A stretch of DNA of 64,000 bases. It comes from Bacillota bacterium (lineage in GTDB: Bacteria > Bacillota > Clostridia > Lachnospirales > Lachnospiraceae). This document shows, piece by piece, positions 51,893-60,748 of this stretch. The DNA lies in assembly GCA_023439505.1 (NCBI GenBank), contig JAEXNR010000011.1, forward strand, positions 1 to 64,000, given 5' to 3'. Every line of letters starts with the position of its first letter. Position 1 is the stretch's first letter. A program made the translations under genes and the position numbers. The notes below the pieces were generated by a model. The model saw nothing but the letters and a program-made list of their open reading frames with translations, did not search any database and was not told where the DNA came from.

Positions 51893-52175
51893 TTATATAC
51901 CTCCTTTTTCCTATATGACATGAATCCATAAAGAATGAGAGAAACATAATGTCATAGGGATTATAGCATTCCAGCAGAAACAAGTCAACATAAGAGACGA
52001 CCTTTTGATCGTAGCTGATAAGGTCTTGTTTACTGTTCACTCTCAACTCAATGATTCATTAATCGTGGTGCCAAGCTAATCGGACATTGGGGTTTCGTTA
52101 CATGATACAGCAAAATACTACTTTTCGGAATTTTTTCAAAATCATTGCAGGCAAGTTCAAATATTTTCCTGTTCG
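51893..52175 (-). promoter_or_regulatory. Promoter region of the teichoic-type cluster
   Basis: Minus-strand -35 TTGACT (51983-51988) and perfect -10 TATAAT (51960-51965) with a 17-base spacer give a leader of about 60 nt. Just upstream a GACCTT/AAGGTC stem (about 52,000-52,026) could be an operator or hairpin. Nothing else was recognised up to the leuA terminator. Confidence 0.8.
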
Positions 52176-52218
52176 ATAAAAACAGCTGTCAGATAATTAA
52201 TTATTATCCAACAGCTGG
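52176..52218 (-). terminator. leuA terminator
   Basis: CAGCTGT and ATAAT arms pair (TGTTGGATAAT with ATTATCTGACA on the minus strand), followed by TTTTTAT. It lies 24 bases beyond the leuA stop. Confidence 0.85.
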
Positions 52219-52241
52219 CATTTTTAACCATGAAAATGAAA

Positions 52242-53912
52242 TTAATTTAATCTAAATCGATTTAATGCACTGAAAATAGCCCTAATTGATGCTCTTGTAA
52301 TGTTTGAGCTTACGCCAACACCAAATGTTGTTTTGCCTGTAACTGAATCCAACATATGAATATAAGCTGCTGCCTGCGCATTGGCTCCGCCGCCTAACGC
52401 GTGTTCCGTATAATCCAATACTTTAATCTCTATTCCCAATTCCTTTTGCAATCCTCGCCCAACAGCATCAATGGGACCATTTCCTTCTGCAATGATGGTT
52501 TTTTGTGTTCCATGATCTGTGTAGACAACAGTTGCTTTGGTACTATAGCTTTCTTCCTGATCCGGAGTATCTTCAATTCTGCACTTGATAAAATGAAGAG
52601 GCTCTTTACGATCCAGATAGCTCTTTTTGAATTCTCCCATGATCTGCTCCGGTGATACTTCTCCCTGCTTTTCGGATAAATTCTGTATTACCGTCGCAAA
52701 TTCTTTGTGCATTGCCTTGGGAAGTTTGAATCCAAAGTAATATTCCATAATGAAGGCAACCCCGCCTTTACCGGATTGACTGTTAATTCTGACAATCGGT
52801 TCATACTGCCTTCCGATATCGGACGGATCAATCGGAAGATAAGGAACTGCCCAATACTGGCTCTGGCGCTCCTGCATTGCCTTAACGCCTTTATTAATCG
52901 CATCCTGATGGGATCCGGAGAAGGCAGTGAATACCAGTTTTCCGGCATAAGGATGTCTCTCGTGTACCTTCATCTTGCAGAGGCGTTCATAAATCTCTAT
53001 GATCTCATTGATATTCTCTATCTGTAATTCGGGATTAATTCCCTGGGAAAACATATTGTAAGCAATTGTTAAGATATCTACATTACCGGTTCTTTCTCCG
53101 TTACCAAATAAAGTTCCTTCCACCCTGTCGGCACCTGCCATAAGAGCCAACTCAGATATTGCTACGCCGGTACCCCGGTCATTGTGGGGATGAACACTCA
53201 ATATAACGCAATCTCTGTCCTTAAAGTTACGGCTCATCCACTCGATCTGATCCGCATATACATTGGGCGTATTCATTTCAACTGTAGCAGGCAGATTCAT
53301 AATGATCTTATTCTCAGGTGTGGGTTCCCAAATATCCTGTACCGCAGAGCAGATTTCAAGAGCAAAATCCAATTCTGTTCCGGTGAAACTCTCCGGTGAG
53401 TATTCCAACATAATCTGTCCGGGAAAGCTACCGGAATATTCTTTCACCAATCTGGTTCCTTCCTGGGCAATCCGGATAATCTCTTCCCGATTCATTTGAA
53501 ATACAACATCCCGTTGTAAGGTGGAGGTGGAATTATAGATATGCACAATCGCCTTCTTAACACCCTCTAACGCTTCAAATGTTCTCTTTAACAGATGCTC
53601 CCTGCATTGTACCAACACCTGAATCGTGACATCCTCCGGAATCAGCTTGCGATCCACCAGTTGCCTCAGAAAATCAAATTCAATTTGTGAAGCTGAGGGA
53701 AATCCCACTTCAATTTCTTTAAAACCCAACTTAACTAACAATTGGAAGAATTCCAGTTTTTCTTCAACAATCATCGGCTCTATTAAGGCCTGATTGCCAT
53801 CTCTTAAATCCACGCTGCACCAAATAGGTGCTTTCTCAATCTCTTTATTCGGCCACTGTCTGTCAGGTAAACTTACTACCGGGTTTTTCTGATATCTTTT
53901 ATAATTCAACAT
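52242..53912 (-). CDS. leuA: 2-isopropylmalate synthase
   Basis: A 556-residue enzyme joining acetyl-CoA and 2-ketoisovalerate in leucine synthesis. The HMGL-like TIM barrel shows CSVDLRDGNQALIEP, EVGFPSASQIEFDF, LSVHPHNDRGTGVA (metal-binding His) and GNGERTGNVDILT. A LeuA dimer/allosteric domain occupies the C-terminus (about 430-556, GGGANAQAAAYIHM), where leucine feedback usually acts. The start and length match the long LeuA type 2. GAGGAGG lies 8 bases upstream. It stands alone without leuBCD. I found no T-box in front of it. Confidence 0.96.
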   Translation of the reverse strand: MLNYKRYQKNPVVSLPDRQWPNKEIEKAPIWCSVDLRDGNQALIEPMIVEEKLEFFQLLVKLGFKEIEVGFPSASQIEFDFLRQLVDRKLIPEDVTIQVLVQCREHLLKRTFEALEGVKKAIVHIYNSTSTLQRDVVFQMNREEIIRIAQEGTRLVKEYSGSFPGQIMLEYSPESFTGTELDFALEICSAVQDIWEPTPENKIIMNLPATVEMNTPNVYADQIEWMSRNFKDRDCVILSVHPHNDRGTGVAISELALMAGADRVEGTLFGNGERTGNVDILTIAYNMFSQGINPELQIENINEIIEIYERLCKMKVHERHPYAGKLVFTAFSGSHQDAINKGVKAMQERQSQYWAVPYLPIDPSDIGRQYEPIVRINSQSGKGGVAFIMEYYFGFKLPKAMHKEFATVIQNLSEKQGEVSPEQIMGEFKKSYLDRKEPLHFIKCRIEDTPDQEESYSTKATVVYTDHGTQKTIIAEGNGPIDAVGRGLQKELGIEIKVLDYTEHALGGGANAQAAAYIHMLDSVTGKTTFGVGVSSNITRASIRAIFSALNRFRLN

Positions 53913-54133
53913 AATAATTTCCTCCTCATAATATAATTGACATGGTCTATCACATTGCCGATAATTATATTAACGATGGAGTCGATAGATTACACTGTAC
54001 TTTTTGATAATAAATAAAATTGCATTATCTATACGAGTCCCAATGAAATTTCCTCCCATTCTATTCTTAATTTCATAACCTGCTATGATATGTCCTATCT
54101 TTCCTGTTCCATAATATCATCATCGGACGTTGG

Positions 54134-54165
54134 TAAAAAATAGGTCACTATATAATAGTGACCTA
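54134..54165 (-). terminator. Terminator of the c-di-AMP operon
   Basis: TAGGTCACTAT pairs perfectly with ATAGTGACCTA around a three-base loop. The minus strand continues with TTTTTTACC. It lies about 30 bases after the HPr gene stop. Confidence 0.9.
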
Positions 54166-54195
54166 AATTATATCATCATGAGTTTTTTTTAGCAA

Positions 54196-54474
54196 CTACT
54201 TTTTTGAAAACTGTTCACGGAGTCCTTCACTTAGTAAGGCTGAAAGGACTCGCAATGCTTCATCTTCATCCGGACCATCACAGACCAATTCAATCTCATC
54301 ATCGTACTTAATCCCAGCCGACAGCATTCCCAGAACGCTTTTGGCATTTACTCTCTTATCGCCAAATTTAATCGTTATATTCGACTGGAATTCTATCGCT
54401 TTGTTACAAAGAGCACTAATTGGTCTTAGATGTAATCCGGAAGGAATATGAATAATAATCTTACTTTTTACCAT
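54196..54474 (-). CDS. HPr family phosphocarrier protein
   Basis: A 92-residue HPr-like protein. Phospho-accepting His15 lies in SGLHLRPIS with Arg17 conserved, and the regulatory serine is Ser46 in NAKSVLGMLSAG. Both PTS phosphotransfer and HPr-kinase control are therefore possible, unlike Crh, which lacks His15. It is the last gene of the cdaA-cdaR operon, 16 bases after cdaR, rather than beside ptsI. That position hints at a link between c-di-AMP signalling and carbon control, which is inference. Confidence 0.92.
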   Translation of the reverse strand: MVKSKIIIHIPSGLHLRPISALCNKAIEFQSNITIKFGDKRVNAKSVLGMLSAGIKYDDEIELVCDGPDEDEALRVLSALLSEGLREQFSKK

Positions 54475-54490
54475 GTGGCAACCTCCCGTC

Positions 54491-55729
54491 TTACGAATTT
54501 AACATTGTCAGACTGAAATAAACTTTTGGTTTTGTTACCAGTTTCACGTCATTTGGCAACATCATCTCAACTTCTAACGCATATGTACCGATTTGATAAT
54601 CGGTTAAATCAATATATGGTTTTGCCAGCGCCATCGTAATTTTACTTAATTCTTCCAACGGTCCTTGAAGCTCAACGGAATAAGGACCGGTAGAATTATA
54701 GTCCATCTTCAAATCAGGCGGTACATTCCTGACCTCAATATCGTTCGACCACAGATTGAATACTTTTGATTCCAACCTGTCAATCTGAATATTGATTACT
54801 GCTGTTTTGTCATCTCCAACCAGCTGAATATTCTTGTCAAGTTTATCTAATTCATCCTGTAAATTAATTTCCTTCGAGATATTTTGTGTGGCACCGATGA
54901 CACTTTCTTTGATGGAAAGATAACTGATCGAACGAAGTGCATCATCATCCCCTGCTATCACAATTGTCTTTGGTTCAAATTCAACATTTGGATTAACCAC
55001 ATATCCGTCAGCAGGATTTCCGGTGGTACTAATCTGCAGGTTAATGGTTTTTGTTTTATAGAGGTCTAAGTTAACATTAACCGTATTATCGCTGAATTTT
55101 AAATTTGTTGCTTCTATCTCTTTTCCATCTTCATCCAATACCTTAGGTTTCACTCTTGTATTCAGTGAGCCTGTTGCATCAGATACATCCACGCTGACAA
55201 CAACCTCCTTAATTCGTTCCACCCGTCCCTTAGGTCCGGATACTCTGATAATATTCGGTACGGCTTTTTTTTCTCCGACAAAATATCCCTCCGCTACTTT
55301 ACCAATGGGCACGATGTTTACTTTAAAATTCTTCTCCATCAGTTCTTCCAGGCTGATCTTCATCATCTGATTTTTCCCATCCGTAACGATTACATTATCT
55401 CCATATCTGGGGCAGGTAATCTCTATATTGACGGCATTTACATTGGATAAATTCGCAAAGTCTGCTGTCACTCGAAAATCACTTTGAGATAAATTATCCA
55501 GTATATTCCTTCTGGCAGAAACCTTGAAGTCAATCTTATTATTTTCAGTAATTTCATACACCTGATCCAAAGATGATATCACATCTTCATGCAAGACCTG
55601 AACCAAAACATCACGAAAGGTTTTGCTCTCAATGGGATTATCCACATTTGTAATTACTAACCACAAAAGAGCAGCAAGAATGACGGACAGAACTTTCAGG
55701 CCGATATTTCTAGTCAATATCTTTTTCAT
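54491..55729 (-). CDS. cdaR: YbbR-domain regulator CdaR
   Basis: A 412-residue protein with one N-terminal membrane helix (GLKVLSVILAALLWLVITN) and four YbbR-type beta domains outside the membrane (for example YFVGEKKAVPNIIRVSGPKG, DGYVVNPNVEFEPKTIVIAG). CdaR controls the membrane diadenylate cyclase CdaA through the membrane. It overlaps cdaA by 20 bases, so translation is coupled. The usual downstream partner glmM is missing; an HPr gene takes its place. Confidence 0.93.
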   Translation of the reverse strand: MKKILTRNIGLKVLSVILAALLWLVITNVDNPIESKTFRDVLVQVLHEDVISSLDQVYEITENNKIDFKVSARRNILDNLSQSDFRVTADFANLSNVNAVNIEITCPRYGDNVIVTDGKNQMMKISLEELMEKNFKVNIVPIGKVAEGYFVGEKKAVPNIIRVSGPKGRVERIKEVVVSVDVSDATGSLNTRVKPKVLDEDGKEIEATNLKFSDNTVNVNLDLYKTKTINLQISTTGNPADGYVVNPNVEFEPKTIVIAGDDDALRSISYLSIKESVIGATQNISKEINLQDELDKLDKNIQLVGDDKTAVINIQIDRLESKVFNLWSNDIEVRNVPPDLKMDYNSTGPYSVELQGPLEELSKITMALAKPYIDLTDYQIGTYALEVEMMLPNDVKLVTKPKVYFSLTMLNS

Positions 55730-56588
55730 TCTTTGTTCTTCCCTTCCATAATTTGATCTTCTTGGTTTCTAATGATTTTCTTTGGGCATCCGTTAATTTT
55801 GTTCTTAAATAATCTCCATCCACATTACGGATTAACTTTCCACCCATTGCAATCGATACTTTACCAGTTTCTTCCGATACAATAATGGTTATGCTGTCTG
55901 ACACCTCACTGATTCCTATTCCGGCACGATGTCTGGTTCCAAGATCTTTGCTAAGCTGCATATTATCTGACAAAGGAAGATAACAGGTTGCCGCCAGAAT
56001 ACGATTCCCCCTTAATATTACTGCACCGTCATGAAGCGGTGTATTATGTTCAAAAATATTAATCAGAAGCTCACTGCTGATCACACTGTCAAGTACAATA
56101 CCGGTACTTTCATATTCGTTCAGAATGGAGTCTTCTTCTATGACAATTAACGCTCCCGTCTTTGTCCTGGCAAGTTCGAAGGTTGCTCTTATAATCTCCC
56201 CCAGTGTATGGTCGGAGAACTTCTCGTTCCTATCCTTCGAATCGTCAAAGGTAATGATCGACCTCATAATATTACGCTGCCCCAACTGCTCCAGCGCCTT
56301 GCGAAACTCCGGCTGAAATACGATAATAATTGCAATAATACCCACACTGATTGTATTGGTGATAATCCACTGAATTACATTCAGTTCAAAAATTACAGCG
56401 AATAACCAAAAGCCCATAATAACTACAAGTCCTTTCACCAGGGACCAGGCTCTTGTATTCTTAACCCATTTCACTACATGATAAATCAGAAATGCAAGAA
56501 TTAATATTTCTATAACATCTGAAGGGTATATTTTTGGTAAAGATAACCACATTAAATCATTATTTATAATGTTTTTGATTGCCTCCAT
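55710..56588 (-). CDS. cdaA: Diadenylate cyclase CdaA
   Basis: A 292-residue membrane enzyme that makes c-di-AMP from two ATP. Three N-terminal helices (about 22-85) precede the DAC domain with NTPLHDGAVILRG (the DGA motif) and LGTRHRAGIGISE (the RHR motif), both essential for catalysis. Signalling by c-di-AMP controls potassium, osmolytes and wall homeostasis. GAGAGGGA lies 5 bases before the ATG. It follows an unknown membrane protein gene by 33 bases. Confidence 0.96.
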   Translation of the reverse strand: MEAIKNIINNDLMWLSLPKIYPSDVIEILILAFLIYHVVKWVKNTRAWSLVKGLVVIMGFWLFAVIFELNVIQWIITNTISVGIIAIIIVFQPEFRKALEQLGQRNIMRSIITFDDSKDRNEKFSDHTLGEIIRATFELARTKTGALIVIEEDSILNEYESTGIVLDSVISSELLINIFEHNTPLHDGAVILRGNRILAATCYLPLSDNMQLSKDLGTRHRAGIGISEVSDSITIIVSEETGKVSIAMGGKLIRNVDGDYLRTKLTDAQRKSLETKKIKLWKGRTKNEKDID

Positions 56589-56621
56589 ATTCCCTCTCCC
56601 ATATCAATGCTTTTATTGATG

Positions 56622-57713
56622 CTATCTATTGTTTCTGCCGTTTTTGCTGTCTTTCCTTTCAAAATCGTACTTCTCCTCATGATACGGATAAGTAACATCC
56701 TCCAGGGTGATGTCGTCATCCTCATCGTATTCATGATCTTTAACATCACCTTCCTGCCTGGTGGATCTTGAAAATCCCTGACTAACGCTCTTTACATTGA
56801 TATGTTTCACATTTACCTGCGGTGCTGTAACAGTAATTTTAGGTACCGCTTTTACATAATAATAATATGCGTCATCCTCAAACTGAACATGTTCCACACC
56901 GGAATAATCCAGGGTCAGCTTAAAGAAATGAATACCATATACAATTGCAGCCGAAACTATCGTCCCTAAGATCATGCTGAAAATTTGTCCCGACTGGCTG
57001 AAAATCAAATCACTGATCAAAAAACCAAGAATACTGGTCAGTGCGCCTGCAACAATGGAAATTTCAAACGCGTAGTCAAACTTCATTCTTCTTACAAAAT
57101 ACGTAACCAGCAAAATTAAGGTAAATATAATCAATGACATCATTAATAGCTTATTATTGACCAGACTGTCAATCACGAAGGTATAGATCTTTAATGTATC
57201 CTCCACTGTCATGTTTACCTGCATACCGATCGCAGCCTTTATGATCTGAAACAGAAAATAAACGATAACACCGCATCCGGTTGGAATGACTGCAATCGGG
57301 GATGATATCAGCCCCAGCAGTACCGGGATCATATATGGGATCCGCAGAACATATAAAATCGGAATTGCCAGGATTACATATCCAAGGCTTGGTGTAAATC
57401 TGATGAATAGAAAATACAATATAAGCAGCGCTAACAGGATAATAATTGATAATACAGGCGATACAAAATAAACATTTAAAATCGCTACCACCGCAGCAAT
57501 TAAAACCATAATCGCAGATGGTAAAAACGCACTCAATAATGATAACGCCAGTACAATCGGCAACGCAGCAATTTTCTTCTGGTAACCGAATTCACTGTTT
57601 ATGATCTGTATGGATATAAAGGCAAAAATAAATTTAATTACTGGTGTTATATAAATATCATTTCGCTGATAAAAATTCTTTACCCGCTCTCTGAAAACAA
57701 GCAATGGCATCAT
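56622..57713 (-). CDS. Unknown multi-pass membrane protein upstream of cdaA
   Basis: A 363-residue protein with about eight to nine hydrophobic helices up to residue 275. A cytoplasmic tail follows, ending in acidic and basic runs (KDHEYDEDDDITLEDV, DFERKDSKNGRNNR). I do not recognise a characterised family. It lies 33 bases before cdaA and 17 after another small membrane protein gene, all on one strand, so it may be part of the c-di-AMP module. GGGAGGG precedes the ATG. Confidence 0.75.
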   Translation of the reverse strand: MMPLLVFRERVKNFYQRNDIYITPVIKFIFAFISIQIINSEFGYQKKIAALPIVLALSLLSAFLPSAIMVLIAAVVAILNVYFVSPVLSIIILLALLILYFLFIRFTPSLGYVILAIPILYVLRIPYMIPVLLGLISSPIAVIPTGCGVIVYFLFQIIKAAIGMQVNMTVEDTLKIYTFVIDSLVNNKLLMMSLIIFTLILLVTYFVRRMKFDYAFEISIVAGALTSILGFLISDLIFSQSGQIFSMILGTIVSAAIVYGIHFFKLTLDYSGVEHVQFEDDAYYYYVKAVPKITVTAPQVNVKHINVKSVSQGFSRSTRQEGDVKDHEYDEDDDITLEDVTYPYHEEKYDFERKDSKNGRNNR

Positions 57714-57730
57714 TGTAATTCCCTCCCAAA

Positions 57731-58132
57731 CTAAGACTCCGGTGTCTCTTCCTTATATATATTATTTAATCGCTTTAGTAATTTAAAGTACCGGGCAAGT
57801 TTTTTTCTGGATGCATCGTATTTCATGGTATATCCTACAATTGACCCCAAACCGTACATGGTAATGATAATGATATAAATACCTAATATATACATCCCGA
57901 TACTTTTATAATCGAGGGTAACTGCCTTCTTAATGATATATTCCGACTTATATAAAAATATTGTTACCAGAAGCAAGAGATAACCAACTGTCGCACATAG
58001 TATTGATTTTAATACATGGTATCGAACATAATCCGTTTTGTAATATTTGCTGAGATGAATGTCTTCCCTGCCTTCTTTATTCTCATAGACCGCAAGCTTT
58101 GTCATCATCCTGATTTTTCTATTATTTAACAT
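57731..58132 (-). CDS. Unknown small membrane protein, first gene of the cdaA operon
   Basis: A 133-residue protein. A basic N-terminus (LNNRKIRMMTKLAVYENKEG) precedes two membrane helices (about 48-68 and 82-105) and a charged C-terminus (SRKKLARYFKLLKRL). No known family recognised. ATG at 58,132 is preferred because GGAGG lies 5-7 bases upstream. The close spacing suggests it is co-transcribed with the cda genes. Confidence 0.72.
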   Translation of the reverse strand: MLNNRKIRMMTKLAVYENKEGREDIHLSKYYKTDYVRYHVLKSILCATVGYLLLLVTIFLYKSEYIIKKAVTLDYKSIGMYILGIYIIIITMYGLGSIVGYTMKYDASRKKLARYFKLLKRLNNIYKEETPES

Positions 58133-58370
58133 ATCTTCCTCCATATAAATCCTATTTCAATCATTCACAGGATTCGAGAATATATTCACACAATTTATTC
58201 AGAATAAATAGATTATATCGTATTATATCATATTCAAAAATGAATTTCGAGATTTTTTTTCGTATTTGGAAAAATATTAAAACATTCGTCGCTCCCTTTA
58301 TAGGTTAATGGGGCTGGAATTATAAATGATTTATCCATTCAAACGATAAAGCTGTTCATCACTCTATTTC
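58133..58370 (-). other. AT-rich upstream region of the cda operon
   Basis: Contains minus-strand TATAAT elements (for example near 58,208 and 58,218) that could belong to the cda promoter, but no single well-spaced -35/-10 pair stands out. No reading frame or repeat was recognised. Confidence 0.4.
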
Positions 58371-58399
58371 TTGACAATCCATAATTAACTGCGTATAAT
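58371..58399 (+). promoter_or_regulatory. Perfect consensus promoter with no intact gene behind it
   Basis: -35 TTGACA (58371-58376), 17-base spacer, -10 TATAAT (58394-58399), followed by an AACATATATGTT palindrome (about 58,416-58,427). It points into an IS remnant and a gene scar, so it probably once drove a gene now lost. Confidence 0.8.
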
Positions 58400-58542
58400 A
58401 TTATTAGCTTACATAACATATATGTTTTATATATTATAACTATTTTATTATAATGATTGTTAACCCACATTATTCATCGTGCCATGAAAACGAAGTTTGC
58501 TACCACGAATTATCCTGATGAATCTGATTACCATTACAAAGG

Positions 58543-58976
58543 CTACTTTTTTGCTAAAAATGAGCAGACTTCACCTATCATGTTAAATAAGTCTTTCAGA
58601 TTATCAAGATGCTACATTTTTTATTCTAACTTTACAGTGAGATTTTTAATGTTCCTTAAAGTCTCCATATATTCATTCTGATAAGAATAATTGCATTAAA
58701 TACAGGATCATGTGTTAGTTCATCAGCGTCATCATCCTGAAAATAAGCAGCGACTGTTTGGTAAATCTTCTGCATCAGGTTTTCAGTATCGGTATGAAGA
58801 CGAAAAGAGGCTGAATCATTTGTTTTAAACTTTGACTGAATTAACTTATCAAAACCGATTTTACGGGCGAATTCATTAACAGGAATCATCCCTGCATCGG
58901 AGGATAAATCGCCTCCATTGAAATTTATTTTAATCTTATTATTGCTTTCCAAATGAAGTTCATCTAAACTATGCAT
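58543..58976 (-). pseudogene. IS1380-family transposase remnant with internal deletion
   Basis: The N-terminal 97 residues (from 58,976) match IS1380-type transposases: FNGGDLSSDAGMIPVNEFAR, MQKIYQTVAAYFQDDDADELTHDPVF. The family sequence then breaks off after NAI near 58,690. A further piece in another frame (NLKDLFNMIGEVCSFLAKK, ending at the stop 58,543-58,545) may be the original C-terminus. The catalytic DDE core of some 300 residues is gone, so the element cannot move itself. No ribosome site precedes the ATG. The C-terminal assignment is less certain. Confidence 0.7.
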
Positions 58977-59052
58977 AAGGGCGCAGCACCGTTAGTAACA
59001 ACTAGATGAATAATCTAGGGTTAATTATAACTACTTAAATCGAGGTGCTATT

Positions 59053-59487
59053 ATGAGAAGCTTTGTAGACAGACCGAAGTATACCTGTGCACTTGGCGAT
59101 GATTGCAGAAGAAGGAACGGTTGATAATATCTTTATCCATCCGGTTCACAGCTATACAAAGGGTTTAATACAATCAATTCCCACCGCTGCAAAGAAGGGA
59201 ATCCGACTTGACTACATTGATGGGAAGGTTGCATGCTTCATCACTTTGAGGTCAAGGCGGTCCCAGTGAAAGCCATATATGCCGCTCACCTTCCGGCTCC
59301 CTTTGACCTGGATTTAATTCATGATTTGCAGACGGCATCCCTCGAAATAATGAATTGTTCCAGGGATCTCCTGGAAAATTCAGATTACATGTTCCTCAGG
59401 CACGGTGATCTTTACGCTCATCGTTTCGGAAGAGCAACCATTTATTATAGAAGAGAAAGTATTTTCAATTCCGATTTAAGTAAATAA
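59053..59487 (+). pseudogene. Gene scar: nitrogenase-component-1-like start joined to an OppD-like ATPase end
   Basis: An ATG at 59,053, preceded by GAGGTG, opens MRSFVDRPKYTCALG, which looks like the N-terminus of nitrogenase component-1-like proteins. At about 59,090 the sequence changes frame into MIAEEGTVDNIFIHPVHSYTKGL ... AKKGIRLDYIDGKV, typical of the end of oligopeptide/dipeptide ABC ATPases (OppD/DppD). A last frame (59,233-59,487; HHFEVKAVPVKAIYAAHLPA) is unrecognised. Short, out-of-frame pieces of unrelated genes indicate a deletion scar. The nitrogenase call rests on about 15 residues. Confidence 0.6.
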
Positions 59488-59652
59488 ATTTACAATTATA
59501 AGATTGTATTCTCTTTCCCGACTAAGTACTTCCACTTCGACAACCGGATATTGTACATCATTTTATTAATACCTTAAAAAATATATTGGGTTATCTCCAA
59601 CCAGTTATCGTAACAGCTATAGCAAAGGATTGTTTGATTTATGCTTAACAGA

Positions 59653-59695
59653 AGAAAAAAGTGAGAACTTTGATTCAGAAGTTCTCACTTTTTTA
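59653..59695 (-). terminator. Strong bidirectional terminator
   Basis: AAAAAAGTGAGAACTT pairs with AAGTTCTCACTTTTTT around a short loop, flanked by A and T tracts. It ends the minus-strand surface-protein gene (75 bases after its stop) and any plus-strand transcript of the scar. Confidence 0.9.
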
Positions 59696-59769
59696 TCATT
59701 TAATTTTCATTTGGAATTCATTAAACGTTTTACAAACTTATATATTATCTATTTTTATTATGTATCAAA

Positions 59770-60438
59770 TTACAGTGCTTTTCTTTTTAACTTTAATACT
59801 GCTACACCAAATACTAAGGTGCCAAGACCAAATGCTACTGCATAATTTACTTCGCCAGTCTTAGGAACATCAGTCTTTGCAGCAGTTGTATCATTCGCTG
59901 CAGTTGTTACGGTTACAGTTCCCACTTGAGCCATGACATAAACATTTGTAGGCTCAACAAAAGTTACGCCATCTGCTGCTGTAAAATATAAGGTACCAAA
60001 TATAGCTTCCCCGGTGGCTTTGTCTGTATATGTTACAGTGAAGTTAGAACCTTCACGGGTAACTACTGCATCGTAAGAACCACCTTTAAGTAAACTTGCT
60101 TTACCCATATCTTTGATAACTTTTCCTATTTCTGTTGCCCCATCAAGATATCCCCAACAATCTCCATCTGAAGTAGTCGTATAGTAATAAGTTCCATCTG
60201 ATACTTCAACGCAAACTGCAGCATAGGTATCAGCAGGATCTGTGGCTTCTGCTACATCGAGGGTAAATTTAACTGAACCGCCATCAGGTAAAGCTACTGC
60301 TGTTGACTTTGGTGCTCCATCTGCTGGCCACCATCCCAAACCCTCAATCGTCTCGGACTCAGCTGCAAATGCAACCGTACTTGTAGATAAAATCAACCCC
60401 ACTACTAACATAAATGCCATAACTCTTTTCTTCAACAT
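59770..60438 (-). CDS. Secreted protein with sortase-type VPKTG anchor
   Basis: A 222-residue protein. A signal peptide (MLKKRVMAFMLVVGLILS, cleavage after AFAAES near 28) is followed by a domain rich in beta-type residues with conserved aromatic spots (GLGWWPADG, YYYTTTSDGDCWGYL). A Thr/Ala linker leads to the wall-sorting signal VPKTG (191-195), a hydrophobic helix and a KLKRK tail. VPKTG is a plausible LPXTG variant for a class of sortase. The ectodomain family is unknown; the aromatics may suggest carbohydrate binding. No sortase gene is in the window. Confidence 0.78.
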   Translation of the reverse strand: MLKKRVMAFMLVVGLILSTSTVAFAAESETIEGLGWWPADGAPKSTAVALPDGGSVKFTLDVAEATDPADTYAAVCVEVSDGTYYYTTTSDGDCWGYLDGATEIGKVIKDMGKASLLKGGSYDAVVTREGSNFTVTYTDKATGEAIFGTLYFTAADGVTFVEPTNVYVMAQVGTVTVTTAANDTTAAKTDVPKTGEVNYAVAFGLGTLVFGVAVLKLKRKAL

Positions 60439-60709
60439 AAAAATACCTCCCTATAATTTTAAACTATTCGGTTAACTATTAAACTTTTCATTTAACAATT
60501 ATACAATACAATATTTTGAACAAAACGTCAAGTAATATCCATGTAATACAGGTTATTTATTTGCTTTTATGCTTATCTCTTTCGACATTTCTGTAATATA
60601 TGCACTATATATACAATAAATTGACGGCTCTCTCTACTTCTATTAAGTTAAACACACATTATACTTTTAAACTTATTACTTAATCATCAAATACTATACC
60701 ATTTGTTTT
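60439..60709 (-). promoter_or_regulatory. Upstream region of the VPKTG protein with likely promoter
   Basis: Minus-strand -35 TTGACG (60526-60531) and -10 TATTGT (60503-60508) are 17 bases apart; a TATAAT overlaps just downstream (60,498-60,503). The rest of the gap up to the 13-bp repeats is AT-rich without recognised features. No terminator for the GH43 gene is evident. Confidence 0.55.
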
Positions 60710-60748
60710 AAATCCAGGCTTTAAATCTAGGCTTTAAATCTAGGCTTT
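60710..60748 (-). repeat. 13-bp tandem repeat, three copies, spanning the GH43 stop codon
   Basis: Three adjacent units AAATCYAGGCTTT (60710-60722, 60723-60735, 60736-60748). Thirteen is not a multiple of three, so each copy change shifts the frame at the C-terminus of the overlapping gene. Confidence 0.92.

Noticed and set aside
51843..52046. 67-residue minus-strand frame
   Set aside because: It spans the promoter of the polymer cluster and the start of the first gene.
53913..54133. T-box or leucine attenuator in front of leuA
   Set aside because: No T-box core sequence, leader peptide with Leu codons or terminator-antiterminator pair could be found; only AT-rich DNA is present.
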